NCBI GenBank assembly: GCA_034439915.1
Contig: JAWXBI010000065.1
Span: forward strand, 1-36,816
DNA from: JADJLQ01 sp034439915
Lineage (GTDB): Bacteria; Bacteroidota; Bacteroidia; Chitinophagales; Saprospiraceae
Reading direction: 5' to 3'
DNA: 36,816 nucleotides
Shown here: in pieces, positions 1-7,488 of the stretch
How the letters are laid out: each line of letters begins with the position of its first letter
How positions within the stretch are numbered: the stretch's first letter is position 1
Program-made: the position numbers and the translations under genes
The notes under the pieces: generated by a model
The model's database searches: none
Seen by the model: the letters and a program-made list of their open reading frames with translations, nothing else
What the model was told of the DNA's origin: nothing

Positions 1-15
1 ACCTTTCACCCTCTC

Positions 16-804
16 TTACCTTCCATGGAAAACCGCTTTTCTTTTTTCTAAAAAAGCATCCACCCCCTCTTTAAAATCTTCCGTTTGTGCAAGGTCATTA
101 AAAAGCTCGCCTTCTCTTTCAATACCATTTTCGAGATTAGGGTAATATGAATTTACTGCTTCTATGATCCGGGCTATGGATAAGGGTGCTTTTGTCGATA
201 TCCGATTTACCCATTCCAGAGCCACCGTCAGCTCCTCTCCTGGTTTAGTCAGCTGATTGACCAGACCAAACCTGAGGGCGTCCTCAGCAGAGATCAAGTC
301 GCCGGTCATCATCCATTCAAGGGCCTTAGCCTTACCCACCAGTTGTGGCAATCGCTGGGTACCGCCATATCCAGGGAGTATACCAAGATTTACTTCAGGC
401 AAACCAAACCGTGCTTTTTCGCTTGCAATCCGGAGATGGCAGGCCATAGCCAGTTCGCATCCTCCGCCCAAAGCAAAACCACCAACAGCTGCAACCACGA
501 TTTTGGGGAATGACATGATCAGGTTCATTACCTCATTACCTTTTTTCAAAAATTCTTTAGCCTGTCCGGGACTAATTCCTTTAAATTCCGTGATGTCAGC
601 ACCAGCTACAAAAGCTTTATCTCCTGCTCCCTTTATAATGATACCCTTTAATTCAGGTTTGCCGGGGGCCAGGACCTGAAAGAAATGATGGAGCTCGGAA
701 AAAACCTGGCTATTCAACGCATTTAATGTGGCGGGCCTGTTGATGGTCAACAAACATATGTTATTAAAATCCTCCAGTAATAAAGTTTGATAATTCTGAT
801 CCAT
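16..804 (-). CDS. Enoyl-CoA hydratase/isomerase (crotonase) family protein
   Basis: Cytoplasmic crotonase-fold enzyme of 262 residues, the usual family length. It probably hydrates trans-2-enoyl-CoA in fatty-acid or branched-chain acid breakdown. The oxyanion-hole segment AGADI lies near residues 67-71 and GGGCE near 113-117. Both glutamates used by true hydratases are present, E117 in GGGCELAM and E137 in FGLPEVNLG, so hydratase activity is more likely than isomerase-only or thioesterase activity. The gene is divergent from parA with a 258-bp gap, and no other beta-oxidation gene is next to it. The ATG start at 804 fits the family N-terminus. The exact substrate (short-chain, crotonyl or methylglutaconyl type) cannot be told from sequence. 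Confidence 0.93.
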   Translation of the reverse strand: MDQNYQTLLLEDFNNICLLTINRPATLNALNSQVFSELHHFFQVLAPGKPELKGIIIKGAGDKAFVAGADITEFKGISPGQAKEFLKKGNEVMNLIMSFPKIVVAAVGGFALGGGCELAMACHLRIASEKARFGLPEVNLGILPGYGGTQRLPQLVGKAKALEWMMTGDLISAEDALRFGLVNQLTKPGEELTVALEWVNRISTKAPLSIARIIEAVNSYYPNLENGIEREGELFNDLAQTEDFKEGVDAFLEKRKAVFHGR

Positions 805-1062
805 AAAAATGCTGATTGATTGAAAATATCAGGTTGCCTGCTTATCGCCTCCAAAATAAAATTCTATTCCGGAAATTGAGATGCGATACATTAGGCTAAC
901 CATATACAAAACTAAGGATAACAGCAGGATTCCATAAAAAGAAAGAATTTCACTTACTGCAATCCGTTGCTACGCTGATTTAACCCGATTGATCTTAATT
1001 TTAACCTTCAATCGCGGCTAACGTTAAAAAACGTAATTTTACTTTCAGCATTCAAACCCGAT
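805..1062. other. Divergent intergenic region upstream of parA
   Basis: This 258-bp gap between the crotonase and parA has no convincing gene; the longest ATG reading frame I noticed, near 881, has about 18 codons. Two inverted repeats lie at the parA side. CGATTG (986-991) pairs with CAATCG (1009-1014), and ACGTT (1021-1025) pairs with AACGT (1030-1034). The second touches the putative parA -7 box. They could be operator sites, but the arms are short and chance is possible. No parS-like palindrome was recognised. Confidence 0.4.
1034..1041 (+). promoter_or_regulatory. Putative -7 box for parA (TAATTTTA)
   Basis: TAATTTTA matches the Bacteroidota -7 consensus TAnnTTTG at all but the last base. 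It lies 21 bp before the parA ATG. A second TAATTTTA occurs at about 996-1003, so the active box is uncertain. No clear -33 TTTG is visible at standard spacing. Confidence 0.35.
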
Positions 1063-1842
1063 ATGGCCAAAATTATAACAATAGCGAACCAAAAAGGAGG
1101 AGTGGGTAAAACCACTACGGCCATCAACCTGGCAGCCAGCCTGGCCATACTGGACAAAAAAGTATTATTGGTCGATGCCGATCCACAAGCCAATGCAGCG
1201 TCGGGTGTGGGTATCCAGGTCGATGACCTGACTTTATCGCTTTACGATTGCCTGATTAACGGAGCTGACCCCCTGACCGTCATATTAGAAACAGAGACCC
1301 CCAACTTATTTATCCTGCCGGCACATCCGGACCTGGTCGGAGCTGAAATTGAATTGGTATATAAATCCAACCGCGAGTATTTATTAAAAGGCATTCTGGA
1401 TCCTATTAGTCACCTCTATGATTTTATACTTATAGATTGTCTGCCATCCCTGGGGCTCATTACGGTCAATGCCCTGACCGCCGCGCATACTGTACTCATC
1501 CCAATTCAATGTGAAATCTTTGCACTGGAAGGATTGAGCCGGCTCAAACGAACAATCTCCATAGTAAGGGAAAACCTCAACCCGGATTTGGAAATAGAAG
1601 GAATTGTATTATCCATGTTTGATCAGCGCTTGCGCTTGGCTAACCTGGTGGTCACCGAGCTCCGGTCCAATGCCCAGGATTATATATTTTCCACGATTAT
1701 TCACCGCAATTCCAAAATTGGTGAGGCCCCCAGTGTTCACAAACCCGTGTTGTTATACGATGCAGCCGGGAAAGGGACCATCAATTTTCTCAATCTGGCA
1801 GACGAATTGTTGAGAAAACAAATCGGAATGATCATTGCTTAA
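1063..1842 (+). CDS. parA: ParA/Soj chromosome-partitioning ATPase
   Basis: A 259-residue Walker-type P-loop ATPase that drives segregation of the replication origin together with ParB. The deviant Walker A motif KGGVGKTTT is at residues 11-19, with both lysines typical of the ParA/MinD class. VDADPQANA follows near residue 40 and the Walker B-like LIDCLPSLG near 125. It has no N-terminal HTH extension, so it is a Soj-type chromosomal ParA and not a plasmid type Ia protein. The gene is 9 bp upstream of parB and surely co-transcribed with it. The ATG at 1063 starts the conserved beta strand (MAKIITIAN), which fixes the start. Confidence 0.97.
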   Translation: MAKIITIANQKGGVGKTTTAINLAASLAILDKKVLLVDADPQANAASGVGIQVDDLTLSLYDCLINGADPLTVILETETPNLFILPAHPDLVGAEIELVYKSNREYLLKGILDPISHLYDFILIDCLPSLGLITVNALTAAHTVLIPIQCEIFALEGLSRLKRTISIVRENLNPDLEIEGIVLSMFDQRLRLANLVVTELRSNAQDYIFSTIIHRNSKIGEAPSVHKPVLLYDAAGKGTINFLNLADELLRKQIGMIIA

Positions 1843-1851
1843 CTTTGACTT

Positions 1852-2724
1852 ATGGACCAGAAAAAAGAATTAGGAAAAGGAATCCGCGCATTGTTGGGCA
1901 ATATGGACAGTCAAAAACCCCTTCCTAAAGTGCCTGCTTTGTCCAGTGTCAGTTTTATTCCTCTGAGTTATATCGAGACCAGCCCTTTTCAACCCAGGAC
2001 TGAATTTGATCCTGTGGCTTTGGAGGATCTGGCAGCTACCATTAAACTTCACGGTCTTATTCAACCGATTACTGTCCGGAGATTAAATGATCATCAATAC
2101 CAATTGATATCCGGAGAACGACGTACCCGTGCAGCCCGATTAGCTGGTTTAACCGAAATACCCGTTTTTATTCGAACTGCGGATGATCAATCCATGCTTG
2201 AAATGGCATTGATTGAAAATATTCACCGTGAAAACCTCAATCCGATAGAAGTGGCCATATCCATGTCCAGACTGATTGAAGAATGTAAGCTCACGCATGA
2301 AGAAATGTCGGTGCGGGTGACCAAAGACAGAAGTACGGTGACCAATTACCTCAGGCTGCTCAAACTCCCTCCCGATATCCAGCATGCGGTCAAAATGAAA
2401 AAAATGAGCATGGGTCATGCCAGAGCTTTGGCAGGTATAGACAATCTGGTATTGCAACTCAAATTATTCAAGGAAACCCTTCTTCATGAATGGTCAGTAA
2501 GGCAACTCGAACAAACCATTCGTTCCTATCAGGATAAAAAATCAAAACCCCAGAAGGATGTTCCGATCAATGAATCCAATCTCCTGAGATCCTATCAGGA
2601 CAAAGCCAACGCCCTCTTTGGCAGACGTACTACCATTAAGTCCGATAAAAAGGGGAAGGGTCAACTATTAATCCCTTTTAACAATCTGGACGAATTGAAT
2701 GAGCTTTTGGATCGTTTATCATAA
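1852..2724 (+). CDS. parB: ParB/Spo0J centromere-binding CTPase
   Basis: ParB family protein of 290 residues. It loads at parS, spreads as a CTP-dependent clamp and stimulates ParA. Visible elements in order: a short basic N-terminus (MDQKKELGKGIRALL) of the kind that contacts ParA; the CTP-binding ParB/Srx core with GERRTRAA at 88-95; ENIHRENLNPIE at 122-133; an HTH parS reader around 148-175 (VRVTKDRSTVTNYLRLL); and a C-terminal dimerisation segment ending in a leucine-rich LDELNELLDRL. It follows parA by 9 bp. No parS site (TGTTTCACGTGAAACA-like) was recognised in the window, so its targets lie elsewhere or are divergent. Confidence 0.96.
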   Translation: MDQKKELGKGIRALLGNMDSQKPLPKVPALSSVSFIPLSYIETSPFQPRTEFDPVALEDLAATIKLHGLIQPITVRRLNDHQYQLISGERRTRAARLAGLTEIPVFIRTADDQSMLEMALIENIHRENLNPIEVAISMSRLIEECKLTHEEMSVRVTKDRSTVTNYLRLLKLPPDIQHAVKMKKMSMGHARALAGIDNLVLQLKLFKETLLHEWSVRQLEQTIRSYQDKKSKPQKDVPINESNLLRSYQDKANALFGRRTTIKSDKKGKGQLLIPFNNLDELNELLDRLS

Positions 2725-2750
2725 GGCCGTTGTCACCCTGGCTTAAGATC

Positions 2751-3305
2751 ATGTTTCAAGACACCATACCGGTCTGTATTTTAACCGTTGTATTTTGTTT
2801 TTGTGCGTCCGCTCAGTCGGATTCCATTCAAACCGCTGAAGACAATATTGACAGCATTACGAGTTATTTGGACAAAAAACCACGTACGGCTTTGTTTCTC
2901 GGCTTACTTATTCCCGGGGCCGGTCAGGCATTCAATAAAAGATGGTGGAAATTGCCTTTGGCATATGGTGCTTATGGATTTGCCGTTTACCGGATCAATG
3001 ATACCCGAAAAAGATATAAAGAATGGGATAACTATTTTCTGGAAGCGGTAGAAACAGGGCAAAAAGTTACCGTTGCTCCCGGAATAGATTTTGATTCACG
3101 GCAAATCAAAACCTACCGTGATCGGTTCAGAGATGATAAAGACCGCGCAGTATTTCTGATGATCGGGATACATTTTCTCACTGCACTGGAGGCCTTCGTC
3201 GATGCACACCTAAAAAATTTTAATATAGATGATGACCTGGGATTGATATTGACTTCGCCCAGCGTCCCCGGCCCCGCAATAGGGTTTAGTTATAAATTAC
3301 ATTAA
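2751..3305 (+). CDS. DUF5683 membrane-associated protein
   Basis: Bacteroidota DUF5683 protein of unknown function, 184 residues from the chosen start. The ATG at 2751 gives a clean signal peptide (MFQDTIPVCILTVVFCFCASAQ); an in-frame TTG at 2730 would only add residues before it. The family hallmark LLIPGAGQAFNKRWWKLP follows at roughly 53-70. Next come a hydrophobic segment, a charged RKRYKEWDNYF region, the RDRFRDDKD motif and a final hydrophobic stretch ending in ALEAFVDAHL. In this phylum DUF5683 commonly follows parA-parB, as here (26-bp gap). Its role in the segregation operon is unknown. The 3' end overlaps the convergent SCP2 gene by 9 bp. Confidence 0.85.
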   Translation: MFQDTIPVCILTVVFCFCASAQSDSIQTAEDNIDSITSYLDKKPRTALFLGLLIPGAGQAFNKRWWKLPLAYGAYGFAVYRINDTRKRYKEWDNYFLEAVETGQKVTVAPGIDFDSRQIKTYRDRFRDDKDRAVFLMIGIHFLTALEAFVDAHLKNFNIDDDLGLILTSPSVPGPAIGFSYKLH

Positions 3306-3308
3306 ACC
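3283..3308. terminator. Possible bidirectional terminator hairpin
   Basis: GGTTTAGT (3283-3290) and ATTAAACC (3301-3308) form an 8-bp stem with one G-T wobble around a 10-nt loop. The hairpin spans the overlapping stop codons of the two convergent genes. Only short T-rich sequence follows, so it is a weak intrinsic terminator at best. Confidence 0.4.
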
Positions 3309-3614
3309 GAATATTTTGGCATATTTGATCATCTCCCCGGGATTGCTGATCTTAATTTTACCGGTCATCACGGCCATCATAGGATTCGTTTTGCCTTCTA
3401 CAATGCTCATCAGGGTCTCTGTATTGGCTTTGACTACACATTTGGGTTCATCGACTAAACCCTGATCCACAGTCACCTTGCTGTCTTTTACATATACTGT
3501 AAACTGACCGCCACCCTCTCCTTCCAGGTCAAAATGGAAAATAGTGTCGATGCCTTCCAGTAGTTCAGGCTTTACTTTTGCAGGAAGGGATTTTAGAAAT
3601 TCAGCAGCATTCAT
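3297..3614 (-). CDS. SCP2 sterol-binding domain protein
   Basis: A 105-residue protein that is a complete stand-alone SCP-2 domain, a small fold with a hydrophobic tunnel that binds lipids or acyl-CoA. Typical features are the GQFTVYVKDSKVTV strand pair (about 36-49), CVVKANTETLMSIVEGKTNPMMAVMTGKIK in the middle third (60-89), and a C-terminal amphipathic helix ending in IFGLM. There is no signal peptide, so it is cytoplasmic. It is transcribed alone, convergent with the DUF5683 gene and divergent from fmt. The ligand is unknown; a role in fatty-acid or isoprenoid handling is only family-level inference. Confidence 0.9.
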   Translation of the reverse strand: MNAAEFLKSLPAKVKPELLEGIDTIFHFDLEGEGGGQFTVYVKDSKVTVDQGLVDEPKCVVKANTETLMSIVEGKTNPMMAVMTGKIKISNPGEMIKYAKIFGLM

Positions 3615-3758
3615 ATTTATTTATAATTAGGTGACAATATATAGTTTTTTGGAATATGGATATCCAGCGGGAGGAATGGCAAATCACCCTTTTAAAGGGG
3701 ATAGTCCTTTTATTCCTTAATTTTAGAGGATTCAATCATAAACCCCGACTTTTACAGT

Positions 3759-4682
3759 ATGCGGATAGTTTTTATGGGGACCCCTGAATTCGCTGTACCG
3801 TCTCTGGCTGCCCTGCTCCAGACCAGACATGAGATAGTTGCAGTGATAACTGCTCCGGATGCCAAAGGAGGCCGGGGGGGGCAGCAGCTTATTCAATCTG
3901 AAGTAAAACAGTTTGCCTTAAACAAAGGCCTCCTGATCCTTCAACCTGAAAAACTCCGGTCAAGGGAATTTTTAAATCAATTAAAATCACTTGAAGCCGA
4001 TCTTCAGATCATTGTAGCTTTCCGGATGTTGCCAGAGCTGGTTTGGAATATGCCCAGGTTGGGTACGATCAATGTCCACGGATCCTTGTTGCCTAAATAT
4101 AGGGGCGCAGCCCCCATTCACTGGTCGGTGATCAACGGTGAAAAAATTACCGGGGTAACCGTGTTCCGGTTGAAACATGAAATCGACACCGGGGATATTA
4201 TCCGACAAGCCGCCACCGAAATAGGTCCTGATGAAACGACCGGCGATGTGTACGACAGACTCAAACTGATCGGTGCAAGTACTTTGATACAAAGCCTGGA
4301 ACAGCTGGAATCCGGCCAAATAACCTATCTGCTCCAGGATCCGACCCAGGTAAGCCCTGCACCTAAACTTTTCCATCATCAGGCCATACTGGATTTCAAA
4401 ACTTCAAATCAGGAAATACACAATTTTATACGGGGACATAGTCCTCAACCCACCGCATGGATGATTTTTCATGACATAAAATATCTGTTTTACCGTACTC
4501 ATATCCCTGCCATTTTACCGCCGCATGGCGAGCCCGGACGCATGCAGATCATCGGGCGAAAATTATATCTGCATACCTTCGATGGGGCTTTAGAGATATT
4601 GGAACTGCAACAGGAAGGGAAAAAGCGTATGCCGGCCAGGGATTTTATCAATGGAATTAAAAACCATGTGGTTTTTAAATGA
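3759..4682 (+). CDS. fmt: Methionyl-tRNA formyltransferase
   Basis: Transfers a formyl group from 10-formyl-tetrahydrofolate to Met-tRNAi for translation initiation. At 307 residues it is of usual length. The N-terminal Rossmann formyltransferase domain starts MRIVFMGTPEFAVPSL. The tRNA-contacting loop is recognisable as PDAKGGRGGQ (33-42). The catalytic triad is present: N105 and H107 in NVHGSLLPKYRGAAPI, and D143 in EIDTGDI. The C-terminal OB-like domain runs from about 205 to 307. Its usual partner def (peptide deformylase) is not adjacent. A -7-like TAATTTTA lies at 3718-3725. The stop codon lies in a palindrome shared with the convergent neighbour. Confidence 0.96.
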   Translation: MRIVFMGTPEFAVPSLAALLQTRHEIVAVITAPDAKGGRGGQQLIQSEVKQFALNKGLLILQPEKLRSREFLNQLKSLEADLQIIVAFRMLPELVWNMPRLGTINVHGSLLPKYRGAAPIHWSVINGEKITGVTVFRLKHEIDTGDIIRQAATEIGPDETTGDVYDRLKLIGASTLIQSLEQLESGQITYLLQDPTQVSPAPKLFHHQAILDFKTSNQEIHNFIRGHSPQPTAWMIFHDIKYLFYRTHIPAILPPHGEPGRMQIIGRKLYLHTFDGALEILELQQEGKKRMPARDFINGIKNHVVFK

Positions 4683-4692
4683 CCAGCGGTCA
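4680..4692. repeat. Palindrome joining two convergent stop codons
   Basis: TGACC-AGC-GGTCA is a perfect 5-bp inverted repeat. Its left TGA is the stop of fmt and its right TCA is the complement of the TlpA-like gene's stop. It could fold as a very small bidirectional hairpin, but no strong T-tract follows on either strand. Confidence 0.45.
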
Positions 4693-6099
4693 GGATTTAT
4701 TTCTCAAAATAATATTGTCCATCACTTCACTGAGTTGTTCTGCTCCAATATTTTTAGAAAGAATAGTTTTTTTGGCGTCCATAATAAACAATTGAGGCGT
4801 TGTCCTGACATCATATAAAACCTTATATTTTGAAGCATGGAAAGGATCTGCTGCATTGATCCATCCCGGCTTTATGTTATGCTCTTCAAGGTATTTCCAA
4901 CAGGCAGGCACTTTGTCTGAAAACTGGCTACAGACGGCTAAAACCTCGACTCCCTTGGCTTTATACTTATTGTAAAAATCAATGACGTGAGGCAGGGAGG
5001 ATTTACAATGACTGCATTCCGGGTCCCAGATAAATAAGACGGTATAGGGCGATCGAATGCCATGTAAGGTGATCGGGGTTTGTTCCGGATACCGGGTTAA
5101 CCGGATTTCCGGAGCTGTTTTTCCGATCAGGATGGGACGCAACGCAGATGCATTTTTTTGAATTTTTTCCAATTGTTCTGCTGCGACCCAGGGTGCAAAC
5201 CCTTTGGAATAATATTCGTCTACCAGATGAACATATAAAGCGTCAAAACCAACGATTTTGGAATTGGCATAATTATTTAAAAACTGCACCAGATAGTATC
5301 TGAATGTTTCTTCTGCAGGTTGTATTCGACGAAGGATGTCGTCGAGCGAATGTTTAATGGAATCAGGGTGTTGAAGCGTCAGTTTTTCCAGGTAATAATT
5401 TATACGTTCATGAATGAGCGGTGACCTCAATAGTCTTGGATCTTCCAGTGTGAGGTGGTCAAAATAGTGGGCTTTATAATATAAATACCGGTTCATTTCG
5501 ATTTGTTCTTGCGTGCCTTTCATCTCTGGAATCGTTACCTCTATCGATGCATTAATCAGAATGGCGGTCATCGACGCCGGAAAATTTTTAATGATTTCTG
5601 ATTGTTTGTTTTTTACTTCCCCATTTATCTTTTCCAGGTTTTCCTGAAGCACAGCCACATCTCTGCCTGCTTCCTTTTCTGTTTTTATTTTATCGGAAAT
5701 GGCCTGAGCTTGCGGCCGCTTTTCTTCCAGGTACCGGAGATAATCATAAAACAATTCATTGTCCCGGGACCCCTTGACTTGAAAGGATTTGGCAATTTGT
5801 TTGGCATCCAGGTCTATCGTTAGATGCTGCTCCTCTTCATTAATAAACAATTGGATAGGTTCATATTTAGGGGGCATGACGAGGATATAAACCCCGGCTT
5901 CCAGGGTACTATCCCCCTTAAACTGAAAGATTCCATTGGAGGCAATTGCAGTATCTTTTACGAATTGTTTTTCTGCATAATAATAAGCCAACAACAACGT
6001 GTCGGAAGCGGCATTTTTAATCTGTACCCGGATATCATACCCTTTGACTCCAGGGAATAAAGCCAGCAAAGACCAATATAGGAATTGTAAACCAATCAT
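4690..6099 (-). CDS. Exported TlpA-like thioredoxin (DUF4369/DUF5106-type architecture)
   Basis: Predicted periplasmic thiol-disulfide protein of 469 residues from the ATG at 6099. That start gives a signal peptide (MIGLQFLYWSLLALFPGVKG) and lies 5 bp after a -7-like box; an in-frame TTG at 6120 overlaps that box. The N-terminal third resembles the DUF4369 beta domain (VQIKNAASDTLLLAYYYAEKQFVKDT). The helical middle, rich in charged residues, fits the DUF5106 region. The C-terminal 130 residues are an AhpC/TSA-thioredoxin fold with active site WDPECSHC (first Cys near 362) and a cis-Pro in TTPQLF. Such proteins are common in Bacteroidota; substrates are generally unknown. It is monocistronic. 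Confidence 0.88.
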   Translation of the reverse strand: MIGLQFLYWSLLALFPGVKGYDIRVQIKNAASDTLLLAYYYAEKQFVKDTAIASNGIFQFKGDSTLEAGVYILVMPPKYEPIQLFINEEEQHLTIDLDAKQIAKSFQVKGSRDNELFYDYLRYLEEKRPQAQAISDKIKTEKEAGRDVAVLQENLEKINGEVKNKQSEIIKNFPASMTAILINASIEVTIPEMKGTQEQIEMNRYLYYKAHYFDHLTLEDPRLLRSPLIHERINYYLEKLTLQHPDSIKHSLDDILRRIQPAEETFRYYLVQFLNNYANSKIVGFDALYVHLVDEYYSKGFAPWVAAEQLEKIQKNASALRPILIGKTAPEIRLTRYPEQTPITLHGIRSPYTVLFIWDPECSHCKSSLPHVIDFYNKYKAKGVEVLAVCSQFSDKVPACWKYLEEHNIKPGWINAADPFHASKYKVLYDVRTTPQLFIMDAKKTILSKNIGAEQLSEVMDNIILRNKS

Positions 6100-6104
6100 A
6101 ATTG

Positions 6105-6112
6105 CAAGTCTA
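6105..6112 (-). promoter_or_regulatory. Putative -7 box for the TlpA-like gene (TAGACTTG)
   Basis: On the minus strand TAGACTTG matches TAnnTTTG at all but one position. It ends 5 bp before the ATG at 6099, predicting a near-leaderless mRNA and arguing against the upstream TTG as start. Confidence 0.4.
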
Positions 6113-6256
6113 AGCCGCAAAAATCGGTATATCCTTTCACTCTGAACCTGGTATTATACATTTTTTAACTATACTCTAACCGGAAGCCGGACACCGTCCA
6201 AACGAAAAGATGTGCCGGACCAAGTTTTTCCATTCATATCCTTGATTCCTTTTCAA

Positions 6257-6264
6257 TACATTTG
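6257..6264 (+). promoter_or_regulatory. -7 box TACATTTG abutting a start codon
   Basis: TACATTTG is a perfect TAnnTTTG match and is immediately followed by ATGATG, the start of the PLP-enzyme gene. With the usual distance from box to transcription start of a few bases, the mRNA would begin at or next to the second ATG (6268), which would make it leaderless. I see no convincing -33 TTTG at 17-23 bp upstream. Confidence 0.5.
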
Positions 6265-7422
6265 ATGATGGAACTCAGTTATATCCTCAATCACCTGGGT
6301 GAAACCCGTGAAGATTATTTTAATGCGGTCTCCCCTCCAGTCATTCAGACCAGCAATTTTAGTTTTGAATCGGTCCTGGACTTTCGAACCAAGATCTCTT
6401 CTGAATTTGAAAACCACGTGTATTCAAGGGGTAATAACCCTACGTTAGCCATCTTACGTAAAAAGCTGGCCGCTTTGGAATATGCGGAGGATTGTCTGGT
6501 TTTTTCCAGTGGAGTAGCTGCTATTGCTGCTGCAGTAATGGGAAACATCCAGTCCGGTGACCACATCGTCTGCGTCAAATCGGCTTACAGCTGGACCAAG
6601 ACCTTATTACAAAACTATCTTCCCAGGTTCGGCGTGAGTCATACATTTGTCGATGGCAGGAATCCTGATCAGATCGCTACGGCTATTTTACCAAATACCC
6701 GGATTCTCTACCTGGAAAGTCCTAACTCCATCGTATTCGAATTGCAGGATCTGAAAGCCTGTGCTGCCCTGGCTAAACAACATAAGCTGATCACCATTGC
6801 CGATAACAGTTATTGTTCACCCCTGTTTCAGAACCCAATTGTGCTTGGGATAGACCTGGTTGTCCATTCAGGTACTAAATATTTAAACGGCCATAGTGAT
6901 GTGGTCATGGGGGTGCTTTGTGGCTGCCGGGATATGATTAAAAAAATATTTTACAGCGAATACATGAATATAGGCCATGTGCTCGGTCCGCACGATGCCT
7001 TTCTCGCCATCCGGGGATTGCGCACACTGTCGCTCAGAGTCCACCGTTCACATCAGAGTTGCAGTGACCTGGTCACCCGGCTCCAGCCCCACCCAAAAAT
7101 TGAAAAAATATATTACCCGTTTATCAACGAACAACAGTCATTGGCAGTCAGCCAGATGAAGGGCGGAGGTATGTTTACCCTTGCCCTGAAGGTGGATAAT
7201 AAAGAATCCGTCATACGGTTTTGCGATTCACTTCAGGTTTTTTTACTGGCCGTTTCCTGGGGAGGACATGAATCCCTGGTCATGCCGGTGGTGACTTTTT
7301 ATGATATCCCGGGACAACCGGATCCTGAGCTCCCGTGGAACCTGGTCCGTTTCTATATCGGTCTGGAAGAACCTGAATATTTGTATCAGGATATCCTGAA
7401 GGCCTTGGATAGTATATCCTAA
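6265..7422 (+). CDS. Cys/Met metabolism PLP-dependent enzyme (cystathionine gamma-synthase/lyase-like)
   Basis: Fold-type I PLP enzyme of 385 residues, typical of the cystathionine gamma-synthase, gamma-lyase, beta-lyase and methionine gamma-lyase superfamily. It has the YSRGNNPT substrate-side motif (about 53-60), SSGVAAIAAA for phosphate binding (81-90), the PLP-ring aspartate in ADNSYCSPLFQNP (D180) and the Schiff-base lysine in SGTKYLNGHSD (K205). DNSYCSP departs from the commoner DNTFATP of gamma-synthases and recalls beta-lyase-like variants, so the exact reaction is open. The start is ATG 6265 or 6268; the -7 box abuts it. No other methionine gene is adjacent. The upstream gap carries GCCGGAC twice (6186 and 6214) but no riboswitch I recognise. 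Confidence 0.87.
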   Translation: MMELSYILNHLGETREDYFNAVSPPVIQTSNFSFESVLDFRTKISSEFENHVYSRGNNPTLAILRKKLAALEYAEDCLVFSSGVAAIAAAVMGNIQSGDHIVCVKSAYSWTKTLLQNYLPRFGVSHTFVDGRNPDQIATAILPNTRILYLESPNSIVFELQDLKACAALAKQHKLITIADNSYCSPLFQNPIVLGIDLVVHSGTKYLNGHSDVVMGVLCGCRDMIKKIFYSEYMNIGHVLGPHDAFLAIRGLRTLSLRVHRSHQSCSDLVTRLQPHPKIEKIYYPFINEQQSLAVSQMKGGGMFTLALKVDNKESVIRFCDSLQVFLLAVSWGGHESLVMPVVTFYDIPGQPDPELPWNLVRFYIGLEEPEYLYQDILKALDSIS

Positions 7423-7471
7423 AGAAAAGTTAACCGCGTTCGGCATAAAGGAGGCTGTCATAAGCAAGTTA

Positions 7472-7479
7472 TACATTTG
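7472..7479 (+). promoter_or_regulatory. -7 box TACATTTG for the DUF5916 gene
   Basis: Perfect TAnnTTTG match, 9 bp before the ATG at 7489. It supports 7489 over the in-frame TTG at 7477, which lies within the box. An AAAGGAGG sequence near 7448 is too far upstream to act as a ribosome binding site for 7489. Confidence 0.5.
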
Positions 7480-7488
7480 ACTTCACGT

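Noticed and set aside
257..679. 140-codon frame opposite the crotonase gene
   Set aside because: Antisense shadow with Pro/Ser/Arg-rich low-information sequence; the crotonase on the other strand has intact catalytic motifs.
6121..6256. Possible riboswitch before the Cys/Met PLP enzyme (repeated GCCGGAC and CCGG blocks)
   Set aside because: I could not fit the repeats to a SAM, SAH or other known aptamer, and the -7 box at 6257-6264 lies downstream of them, so they would not be in the transcript.
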